Shown here one piece after another: positions 37,905-46,289 of a DNA stretch of 64,000 bases. Numbering within the stretch: the first letter of the stretch is position 1; each line of letters opens with the position of its first letter. The notes under the pieces were generated by a model. The model saw only the letters and a program-made list of their open reading frames with translations. It was not told the DNA's origin and searched no databases. The translations under genes were made by a program, and so were the position numbers. This DNA is from Clostridioides difficile (GTDB lineage: Bacteria > Bacillota > Clostridia > Peptostreptococcales > Peptostreptococcaceae), in NCBI RefSeq assembly GCF_001299635.1, contig NZ_JRHN01000023.1, positions 1 to 64,000 of the forward strand, read 5' to 3'.

Positions 37905-38192
37905 ATGAGATTAAATATAACGAAACAAAACACTCTAGAGGTTGAAAATAGTAAAAAAGAAGATGTCTATTTTGTAATAGTTGATAATGTTTTCTTTGAA
38001 CGTCATGGTGATGTATTTAATAGTATCACAGACAATAATTTAAATAATTATAATGTAGAAATATTACCAACTAATAATATTTTCTTAGAATTAAAAATAA
38101 CATCTACTAAAGATTTAGAACCTGTTTTTATTGTAGTTGAAGATAGACAGTATAATCACGGAAGTGTAATGTTTAAGCCAGTAGTGGTGTAA
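37905..38192 (+). CDS. Uncharacterised 95-residue beta-rich protein
   Basis: No family recognised. It is mainly alternating hydrophobic/polar beta-type stretches (VYFVIVDNVFFE, IFLELKIT, VFIVVEDR, VMFKPVVV), suggesting a small beta-sandwich. No signal peptide and no cysteine. Ribosome site AGGAG. It lies 19 bases downstream of the cystatin-like gene and upstream of a terminator, so the two are expressed together; a physical partnership is inference. Confidence 0.7.
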   Translation: MRLNITKQNTLEVENSKKEDVYFVIVDNVFFERHGDVFNSITDNNLNNYNVEILPTNNIFLELKITSTKDLEPVFIVVEDRQYNHGSVMFKPVVV

Positions 38193-38317
38193 TGTCTAAA
38201 TTTCTTACAGAAGTATAACTATAATAAAAAGAAAAAAGTCTACAAATATGATAAATATGAAAAGATAGTGTTTAAAAATATAACAAAAAAATATAACTAA
38301 ATAAATGAACTAATTAA

Positions 38318-38362
38318 AATAACTGTGTTGACAAAATCTATATTCTGCAACACAGTTATTTT
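38318..38362 (+). terminator. Terminator between the small operon and the GTPase pair
   Basis: Stem AACTGTGTTG / CAACACAGTT with an imperfect extension and a ~15-base loop, then ATTTT. Confidence 0.85.
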
Positions 38363-38448
38363 ACTAAATAAGATAGAAATTTATCAATTACAAAAGTAAA
38401 ATAAAACCTTTTATTTAAATCAAAATTTATAATTTAGGGGGCAAATAA

Positions 38449-40944
38449 ATGCTAGAAAATCAAAATCAACTTTTAGATGAAATAACACTCTTATTAGATG
38501 AAGGAAAAGTAGCGATAAATAAGGCACAAGGTCAAAATTTAATTCTAGTTCTTGGAGGTACAGGTTGTGGAAAAAGTACTGCAATTAATTATCTTGCGGG
38601 ATGTGTAATGAAGGAAGTAGAAGATGAAGATACTGGTACATCATATATTGAATGTTTAGACCCTGTAGCAGAGATTGGCTCAGGAGCTGTTTCACAAACT
38701 CTATATCCGAATATTGTAGATATGAGAAAACCAGTAGAAGGAATGAATGCAAAATTATGTGACACTGCAGGATTTAGTGATAATAGGGGAGTAGCTCATG
38801 ATATTAGTGCAGCAGTTTCATTAGGTGAGGTATTTAAAAATTCTGCATCTATATGTGCAGTAATTGTACTAATACCAGAAGCAGACATATTAGACTCTAG
38901 ACTTACAAAAGTGCTGGATTTATTCCAACAGTTAAATATGTGTCTTCATAAAGATAACTTTAAAGGAAGTATAACTTTTTTCATTTCAAAAAGCTTCTTA
39001 GGAAGAACAGAAAAACAATTATATAATATTATCAGAAAAAAATATGAACAGTTGTGTGAATCCTCAGAAAGTAATATAGATGAAAAGGCTTGGTTATTTG
39101 AAGAATTGCTAAAAGATAATGGCAAAAATATTCATCTTTGTAAGCCTCTTGTAGCTGAGGAGAGAGAGACTTTATTAAAACAAGCACTAGAATTAAATGA
39201 AGTCAAAGATAAGACATCAGCATTCCAATATCCAATTAGCTCGGATGCAAGATTAGTTTTAGATACATTAATAAAAGAGATTCAAAGTAGTATAGTATCT
39301 AGTTTAGAAGATTATGTGAAGGCATATACAGAAGACTTTATTAATGTCATTGAAAGAATAACAATGATTCGAGAAATATCAACATATGATAGAGTTGTAG
39401 GGACATTTAAAAATTGGTTGGAAAATACATCAAGTCTTACTATAGACAAATTTATTAATGTGTTATCTAAAGAAAGTGGATTATTCTTGAAAGATAGTTG
39501 CATGAAGTTACAAAATAAGATAAAGGGAAATTTAGATATAATTGATGCCTTAAGTAAATATACAGAGAATGGGACTGGGGAAATTCTATTACCTTCTGTA
39601 CACATGGAATCTATTATAGAAAAAGTAAGTAAAAAGATAATGGAGCAAAACTTCACTATAATAAGAAAGAATTTAGAAAAAGTTTTAGTTTCTCATGAAG
39701 TACAAAAACAAGTATTTACATTAAAAAATAGAGAAAAATTAATGGAAGTTGCAAATAAAAAGGACTATATGTATAGTGTAAATGATTTTGAAGAAATTTT
39801 GATGAATGTTACAACTGTGCAGCGTGAAGAATTAGTAGACAGTATAACAAGATTAAATGCATATGGAGAAGAAGGAAACGAAATAATTAGAGAATTTGTA
39901 AGTAAATACATCTTAAATCCATTTATAGTAAAAACAATTAATATTAATGATAAGAAGTGTGTTGAAATAAGAGCATTGATTCCAAACTTAGTAATTAGTA
40001 GTGTATTGAAATATTTCAAAAATAGAAAAGTAGATGACAATACTACTACATTTATGTTCTTTGCTAAAGAGACTATTTATATGGATGATAACCTTGGAAT
40101 GGAATTTGCATCAGAGAAAAATATTATTCTTTCTTGTAATAATCTCGATGTAAGTAGCAATGTAAAGATTAACGTAAGTGGAAAGAGTGGAGACCTTGTA
40201 GATAATTCTATGTATGGACAAAATGGTAAAGATGGTAGGGATGCAGGTAATATTTACCTATACATTAAGAAAGAAATTAGAAATTATCGCTTAACATTAA
40301 TTGCAAATGGAGGAAATGGCTCTAAAGGAACAGATGGGAAACGTGGAGATGATGGAGCAAGTGGAGCTAATGGAGCAGATGCAGGATATACAAGTTATTT
40401 TGCTGCACAAATATTTAAAGGATATTTTGCAGAAGGCACAAAAGGTAAAAAAGGTGATAAAGGTGGAACTGGTGGAAATGCTGGAATAGGTGGAAATGCT
40501 GGTAAGAAAGGTAATATTTACTTCATTTCAGATTCAGAAGAACAAAAAAATAGAATAATTAATCATTGTGATGTAACAGTGAGAGATGGAGAAGCAGGTC
40601 CAAATGGTGTACCAGGTTCAGGTGGATATGGAGGCAAAGGTGGTTATAATGGTTATAATACGCTTTCATTCTCTGCAAGTGGTATAGATAAGACTCTGTA
40701 CTATACAGGATATTTTACAAGTTGGGATTATAAAATAGAGAAAGTATTTTATTATCGTGTAGAACTTAGTGGTGGAAGTTGGAGTGAAGGAAAAACAGGA
40801 CCATCAAGAGAGTATGCTGAATATGGAGATAGAGGAGACAATGGAGGATTTAATGCACCAAATACCAAGATATCAACAGCCGTTTCAAAAGTAGAAGAAA
40901 GTCTAATTAAAGAAAAATATCAAAGCTATTGTTCTGAAATATAG
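38449..40944 (+). CDS. GTPase with glycine-rich collagen-like region (831 aa)
   Basis: Cytoplasmic (no signal peptide). Residues ~28-190 form a TRAFAC/AIG1-like P-loop GTPase domain: Walker A GGTGCGKST (36-44), switch Thr in SQTLYP (84), G3 DTAG (105-108) followed by FSDNRG. The G4 position reads ISKS instead of NKxD, so guanine specificity is uncertain. Residues ~200-550 are helical and unrecognised. Residues ~555-810 are an unusual beta/Gly-rich block with stretches such as GKDGRDAG, GTDGKRGDDG and GTGGNAGIGGNAGKKG. Ribosome site AGGGGGC before ATG. Fourteen bases separate its stop from the second GTPase, which shares both domains: an operon of paralogues. Confidence 0.85.
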   Translation: MLENQNQLLDEITLLLDEGKVAINKAQGQNLILVLGGTGCGKSTAINYLAGCVMKEVEDEDTGTSYIECLDPVAEIGSGAVSQTLYPNIVDMRKPVEGMNAKLCDTAGFSDNRGVAHDISAAVSLGEVFKNSASICAVIVLIPEADILDSRLTKVLDLFQQLNMCLHKDNFKGSITFFISKSFLGRTEKQLYNIIRKKYEQLCESSESNIDEKAWLFEELLKDNGKNIHLCKPLVAEERETLLKQALELNEVKDKTSAFQYPISSDARLVLDTLIKEIQSSIVSSLEDYVKAYTEDFINVIERITMIREISTYDRVVGTFKNWLENTSSLTIDKFINVLSKESGLFLKDSCMKLQNKIKGNLDIIDALSKYTENGTGEILLPSVHMESIIEKVSKKIMEQNFTIIRKNLEKVLVSHEVQKQVFTLKNREKLMEVANKKDYMYSVNDFEEILMNVTTVQREELVDSITRLNAYGEEGNEIIREFVSKYILNPFIVKTININDKKCVEIRALIPNLVISSVLKYFKNRKVDDNTTTFMFFAKETIYMDDNLGMEFASEKNIILSCNNLDVSSNVKINVSGKSGDLVDNSMYGQNGKDGRDAGNIYLYIKKEIRNYRLTLIANGGNGSKGTDGKRGDDGASGANGADAGYTSYFAAQIFKGYFAEGTKGKKGDKGGTGGNAGIGGNAGKKGNIYFISDSEEQKNRIINHCDVTVRDGEAGPNGVPGSGGYGGKGGYNGYNTLSFSASGIDKTLYYTGYFTSWDYKIEKVFYYRVELSGGSWSEGKTGPSREYAEYGDRGDNGGFNAPNTKISTAVSKVEESLIKEKYQSYCSEI

Positions 40945-40958
40945 AAAGGGATGGATAT

Positions 40959-43900
40959 ATGGCAAATAAACTTTATAGTGGAATCGTAAACCTTTTGGAA
41001 GAGGGAAGGGGCGAGCTTGAAAAATATAACTTAAAAGAAAAATCAATTTTATTATTCTTAGGCGCTTCAGGTGTTGGAAAGAGTACTTGTATCAATTATT
41101 TAAAAGGTTGTGAAATGGAAGAAAAAACAGATGCAGAAACTGGACAAGTATATATTATTGCAAAAGATTCAGCTGTTGAAATTGGTAATGGTGTATACTC
41201 TAAGACGTTATGCCCAGAAGTTGTAGATGTTACAAATAGAGAATTTTCATTATGTGATTGTCCAGGATTTTTTGATAATCGTGGACCAGAATATATGATT
41301 GCAGGAGCAATGCTTGTAAGAGAAACTATCTTTACATCTTCAAAGGTGAAAGGAATGGTAGTTATTTTAGACTACCAGTCTCTACTGGATTCTAGACATA
41401 CACTATTAATAGAAACAGCTAAAAACCTAAAAGATATGTTTAATGATTATACAAAGTATAAAGAAAATTTTTTCTTTCTTATTAATAAAATACCTAAGTC
41501 ACTCAGTGATAAAGTAACTGAAGAGAAAATAAGAGCTATATTGAAGAAAGTAAAAAAAGACCTAGATAGTCAAGAGAAAGATTATGACGGTTACAAGGAG
41601 CTAGTATATCTATTAAATGTAATCTTATCAGACAATATATCTATCAAACTGTGTAATCCACTGGATAAAAAGCCAGAAGTATTATTAGATAAAATGAAAA
41701 ATCTTCCTGGAAATTTTGAAAAGACAGATATGGGCTTGATGCTTACTGCTTCTTGTAAAATAGAAATACAAAAAGCTGTTGATGTAACATATAATGAGAT
41801 AGAAAAACTTTTAGTTCCTTATATACAAAGTGTAAAAAAAGGTATAGAAGACTCTATTTCCATTTTACCTTCTATAAAAAGTCTAAAAGATACAGAATCA
41901 CAGTTGGAGAGCATGTATACAAATCTATGTAGTAAAGTAGCTAATATTAGAGAACTTATGGAGTTTGTACAGGAACTTTCATATGGTGACGGATTACAAA
42001 AAGTAAATATATTAGAAGAAGTACGCCTTCTCTTAGAACTAAATAGTTATTGTAGTGAAACTCACATTGTTGGCTTAAGCGAGCTATTAAAATCATTACT
42101 AAAGAATACATTAGAAGATGCATTGAGGGATATTAGATACTGGATAATAGAAGAGGAAAATAAGAAAGAAGAGGCCAAAAAGCTTGAAGATGCAGAATAT
42201 AGAAGAGATAAGATTAGAAGTTGTACATATATAAAATCATATGATAAAGAAAATATACTTTCCATGTATATACCTATACCTAAGGTGAATTTATCAGATT
42301 TAACTGAAATAATATCTGGTTATCAACTTAATATTTTATCGTCTATATATATGTATGGAGATTGTGAGATAAAAGTTGATTGTAATATGGAAAAAGAAGT
42401 TTTCTCAGGTAAAAATATTGTATTGTTAGCAAAAAAATTATGTATACCAGAAGGAACTCATTCAATTAACGTATCTGGTAAAGATGCAGAGCAATTGACT
42501 GGAGAAGACACTATTTATAATGGAATGAATGGAAGAGATGGTAATAATGCAGGAACTGCAGGTGACATTTTATTATCTTTTAAAGAGATAGAAAAAAAGG
42601 GAGAACTTAAACTTTATGTAGATGGTGGACTAGGTGGAAATGGACAGGATGGAAAAATAGGAGAGACAGGAATAACAGGAGAAATTGGAGCAAATGCAAA
42701 GATAGGTTCTGAAAAAGAGTTGAAAGAATTTGCTAACGATAACGATACAAAATATTTTGTGATAAAAGCAGAAAAAGGAAAACAAGGTGGAATTGGAGGT
42801 ACAGGTGGAGACGGTGGAAATGCTGGTCTTGGAAGTAAATCTGGACAGATTTATCTTCTTGGAAAAGCATCTGTACTAAAAGGTGCTATAAGTACAAAAG
42901 ATGGACATCATGGTATGGCAGGAAAAGGAGGTTCTGGAGGAAAAGGAGGCTCTGGAGGTCTTGGAGGAATTAGAGGAATATATGAAGAAACAATAAGACG
43001 TGGAGAAGGGGGCGATTATAGTGATAGAAACTATTATTATTTTGATAGATATGTATTAAGTTACGCCTCAGACTCAACAGAGGTAGCAGATGATGGAGTA
43101 AAATTAAATGCCCTTTATGAAAAACATAAAGATTGGAAAATTAGTAAACGTGAAGATTCAGGTTCAGATGGAGCAGAGGGAAGAGAAGGGCGTTTTGGAA
43201 ATGCACTAAAAGAAAAGGAATTGTTAAAGCAAGAGTATTCTTTATCAATTGATATGTTCTTCTATGAGTTCTTTGATAGATTTGGTTTTACTGGAAGTAA
43301 GGGATATAGAAACCTTAAACTGTTATGTGCTGTAGGAATCTTAGAAGCTGATATTTTAGAACTTTCACATATTTATGAGATTTTTCATGCTGTCGAGAAA
43401 GTAGAGATGCAGTTAAATAAAGAAATACTTCAAAAGTACTTTAAATTTGAGAGCAAAAAGAAAGAACCACTTTCTATAGAAGATATGAATATAAAGAAAG
43501 AATTTTATCAAGAGGCAAAAGAGATTTATGAATATCTTATAAATAAATTGATGCAGTCTGATAAAATAGAATCTTTTGTAGCAGAAAAACAGAATTTTAG
43601 TGAATGGAGTATGATTTTATTTGCACTTGAGCAAAAGACTGCGTTCTATGTGCAAATGATAGAGGAAAATGAAATTGGAGGAAATCGTGTTACTGATATT
43701 CGTGCTTTAACAAATTACCTAGATAAGACCTTAAAAGAATTGGAACAAGGGCAGAAGGACAAATTAAAAGAGGGATATTTCAACACATATAAAGAAGGTA
43801 TACTGACTCAAATTGAATCTGGAAATCAGCAAATAGAAGTTTTAAGAAATGAACTTGAGAATAAAATGATTTCTGTTTCTGCAAAAATGAATCTATTGAT

Positions 43901-46160
43901 TCAAGAGATTCTAAAGATAAAAGAAGATGAAAAAGAAGATATAGAGAAACTAAAAGAGAAACAGAAAAAACTTGAGGAACAGATGAAAACACAGTTAATT
44001 CTTTCAGGGATACAGAGTGCGTTGAGCTTATTAACAGCATTTAGTGGCATTGGTCAAGCTTGTTTAGGGGCATTTGATAGTGCAAAATCTTTGAGTGAAA
44101 ATCTTTCAGCTAAAGAAGAAGAATATAACTGGACTAACAGAATGGTTGAGTTCTCAGATTTTAAATTAAGTTCTGAGGGTATTAGTGTTGTTCTTGGAGC
44201 TCAATTGAATGATGATAGAAAGAATGTTTTAGATAAAATGACGTATAACTTAGCAGGTGTTGATGAAGGAAAAAGAGCGAAGTTTGACCAGATTAAAGAT
44301 ATTATAGTTAAGTCTGTAGATAATCCTGCATATGCAGAAAGAGATAGTGATATTACAGCGGCAAGAAGTGGATTGGATGAAGGTGAGTATGAGGAAATCT
44401 ACACAAAAATCCAGAAAAAAGAAATAGGCATGCTAGAAGCAAATTATAGTAACAAACAACAAAAAGATAAATTAGCTGCACTAGAAAAGAGCAAACAAGC
44501 TGTTGAAAGACAACAAAAGACAGCTGCTATTAAAAATGCCTTAAGTATTGGTAGTTCTGCTTGTTCTCTTGTCAATACAGCAATTAGTGGTGTTAATAAT
44601 TGTCTTAATGTAAAGTCTAGTTTTGAAAGTAAGATAGAGGTTGTAAAAGATGCAATTAAGGATAAAGAAAATAATATTAAAAAATTGGATGAATTAAATA
44701 CTCAGATGGTAGAGTTTAAAGATAAAACTTTTAAAGAATCTATTGCGCCATTTGTAGAAAAATTTGATAGTACAGTTAAAAATCAAGATATTTTCCAAAA
44801 TGAGATAAGTAAGTTAAAGATGAAGGAAGTTTTAACTGAGTTAATTACAAAATTTGAAGGTCTAAAAATGGAAAACTCAGCAGAGATTTCTGGAATATTT
44901 AAAAAGGTACAAGATATGATGGAAACTCAGATTATCATTACTGATAAGATTGACAAGAAAAAAGATAACCTTGCAATGGGAGAATTAATTTATCAAATGT
45001 CTGATAGTGGTAATCAAATGAATGAATATCAGAAAAAACTTATTCATCAAATTGAATTAAATCAAGTTAGATACTTGTGTCAGCTAGAGGCAGCTGCTTT
45101 TCAATTGTGGACATTTCCATTTGGAAGTAATATAGTAAATATCTTAAATAGATGCCATGTAGGGATTACAGAAGATGAAAATGAGGTTGTAAATCAAGCT
45201 AAAGAGCAAAATAGACAGATTAAAGATTTTCTAGACCAAGATACTTATCAATGGCAAAGAACAGATAATCATATTCTAAAAGTACCATTAGTAGGAAGTT
45301 TAGGTGGAAAGAGTAAAGTAGGATTTGAAAATACATATTCTTTATATACTTGTAGTGAAGAAGAAGTGAAGAAGCTTTTGACTGGGGAGGAAATTAACTT
45401 TGAGATTCCAGTAAATCAAAACTTTGATGCTATGAAATATGTAACTATTTATGCTAATATCCCTAATCTTAGACGAAATATTTTAGATGATAGTGCAAAA
45501 GTAAACGTGCATATGCGTTTATATGATAGTGGATATTTTTCACTATATGATGATAGAAAAGACGTCTATTATCAATATGTATTTCCACAAAACTATATCG
45601 ATATCACACATGGTCTTGATGTTAAGTACAATGATTCAGATTCAATAAACTCAATATGGTCTTCAGTAGAAGATAAAGGAATAGAAAAGTTCAAGAATGC
45701 AGGATTAAATTCTGGGAGAAGCCCATACTCTATGGCTAAGGTTTCTTTGAAGTCTCATTTTAATAAAAAACTTTCTTATGATTTATTGACGAATGAACAG
45801 AAGAAGAAACTAGAATCGTATTTTAATACATCTAGTAAATACGCATGGAGTGAGAGTATAGATATATTGAAAAGTCTTGGATATGTTGATTTGAAAGGTG
45901 TTTTAGCAAGAAATTGGTCTGAAATCAAGAAAGATATAGATAATGATGGAGAGATTATGAAGCATTTCTCAATATTACAGGCTGATTTGTTGGAAAGAAT
46001 TATTTATGAGCAGACTAGTATATTAAAAGCAAATATACCTGACTTGACGATTGAATTTGTAGGGTGTGGTATTTATGTAGAGTCTGAATTTAATTATTTA
46101 AAGCAAAATGAGTTAAGATGTTATGAACAGAGATTAGTTAAAAATACAGTTGAGGAGTAG
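40959..46160 (+). CDS. Giant GTPase with Gly-rich block, coiled coils and unknown C-terminus (1733 aa)
   Basis: Walker A GASGVGKST (35-43), switch Thr in SKTLCP (83), G3 DCPG (100-103) with FFDNRG, and G4-like INKIPKS. This is the better preserved GTPase of the pair. A helical segment follows (~230-430). A Gly-rich block (~505-750) contains NGRDGNNAG and GKGGSGGKGGSGGLGG. Next are predicted long coiled coils (~950-1010, ~1150-1185 and ~1210-1250) around two small hydrophobic helical stretches (~1013-1040 and ~1190-1215), with features of a membrane-inserting or stalk region. The C-terminal ~350 residues are mixed alpha/beta, unrecognised. No secretion signal. Site AAAGGGATGG before ATG. Confidence 0.85.
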   Translation: MANKLYSGIVNLLEEGRGELEKYNLKEKSILLFLGASGVGKSTCINYLKGCEMEEKTDAETGQVYIIAKDSAVEIGNGVYSKTLCPEVVDVTNREFSLCDCPGFFDNRGPEYMIAGAMLVRETIFTSSKVKGMVVILDYQSLLDSRHTLLIETAKNLKDMFNDYTKYKENFFFLINKIPKSLSDKVTEEKIRAILKKVKKDLDSQEKDYDGYKELVYLLNVILSDNISIKLCNPLDKKPEVLLDKMKNLPGNFEKTDMGLMLTASCKIEIQKAVDVTYNEIEKLLVPYIQSVKKGIEDSISILPSIKSLKDTESQLESMYTNLCSKVANIRELMEFVQELSYGDGLQKVNILEEVRLLLELNSYCSETHIVGLSELLKSLLKNTLEDALRDIRYWIIEEENKKEEAKKLEDAEYRRDKIRSCTYIKSYDKENILSMYIPIPKVNLSDLTEIISGYQLNILSSIYMYGDCEIKVDCNMEKEVFSGKNIVLLAKKLCIPEGTHSINVSGKDAEQLTGEDTIYNGMNGRDGNNAGTAGDILLSFKEIEKKGELKLYVDGGLGGNGQDGKIGETGITGEIGANAKIGSEKELKEFANDNDTKYFVIKAEKGKQGGIGGTGGDGGNAGLGSKSGQIYLLGKASVLKGAISTKDGHHGMAGKGGSGGKGGSGGLGGIRGIYEETIRRGEGGDYSDRNYYYFDRYVLSYASDSTEVADDGVKLNALYEKHKDWKISKREDSGSDGAEGREGRFGNALKEKELLKQEYSLSIDMFFYEFFDRFGFTGSKGYRNLKLLCAVGILEADILELSHIYEIFHAVEKVEMQLNKEILQKYFKFESKKKEPLSIEDMNIKKEFYQEAKEIYEYLINKLMQSDKIESFVAEKQNFSEWSMILFALEQKTAFYVQMIEENEIGGNRVTDIRALTNYLDKTLKELEQGQKDKLKEGYFNTYKEGILTQIESGNQQIEVLRNELENKMISVSAKMNLLIQEILKIKEDEKEDIEKLKEKQKKLEEQMKTQLILSGIQSALSLLTAFSGIGQACLGAFDSAKSLSENLSAKEEEYNWTNRMVEFSDFKLSSEGISVVLGAQLNDDRKNVLDKMTYNLAGVDEGKRAKFDQIKDIIVKSVDNPAYAERDSDITAARSGLDEGEYEEIYTKIQKKEIGMLEANYSNKQQKDKLAALEKSKQAVERQQKTAAIKNALSIGSSACSLVNTAISGVNNCLNVKSSFESKIEVVKDAIKDKENNIKKLDELNTQMVEFKDKTFKESIAPFVEKFDSTVKNQDIFQNEISKLKMKEVLTELITKFEGLKMENSAEISGIFKKVQDMMETQIIITDKIDKKKDNLAMGELIYQMSDSGNQMNEYQKKLIHQIELNQVRYLCQLEAAAFQLWTFPFGSNIVNILNRCHVGITEDENEVVNQAKEQNRQIKDFLDQDTYQWQRTDNHILKVPLVGSLGGKSKVGFENTYSLYTCSEEEVKKLLTGEEINFEIPVNQNFDAMKYVTIYANIPNLRRNILDDSAKVNVHMRLYDSGYFSLYDDRKDVYYQYVFPQNYIDITHGLDVKYNDSDSINSIWSSVEDKGIEKFKNAGLNSGRSPYSMAKVSLKSHFNKKLSYDLLTNEQKKKLESYFNTSSKYAWSESIDILKSLGYVDLKGVLARNWSEIKKDIDNDGEIMKHFSILQADLLERIIYEQTSILKANIPDLTIEFVGCGIYVESEFNYLKQNELRCYEQRLVKNTVEE

Positions 46161-46184
46161 TCTTTAAATAGGTATGAAAAAATC

Positions 46185-46228
46185 TAAAAAAGCACTTTTA
46201 AATATTTTGTTTAAAAGTGCTTTTTTTA
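46185..46228. terminator. Bidirectional terminator between the GTPase and the metal ATPase
   Basis: Near-perfect 17-bp stem, AAAAAAGCACTTTTAAA with its complement, around a 7-base loop; T-runs on both strands suit the convergent genes. Confidence 0.95.
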
Positions 46229-46289
46229 ATATGAATTATAAATTTATTATATGTACATATGTTTTGTAAGGAGTTTTATATAATTAGGA

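Noticed and set aside
40301-40489. Alternate + frame inside the Gly-rich block of the first GTPase
   Set aside because: A by-product of the GGA-rich repeat codons; no ribosome site and no independent protein features.
38449-46160. The Gly-rich GTPases as surface-exposed collagen-like exosporium proteins (BclA type)
   Set aside because: BclA-type proteins have regular GXT/GPT triplets and no GTPase; these have an intact P-loop, irregular Gly spacing and no secretion signal.
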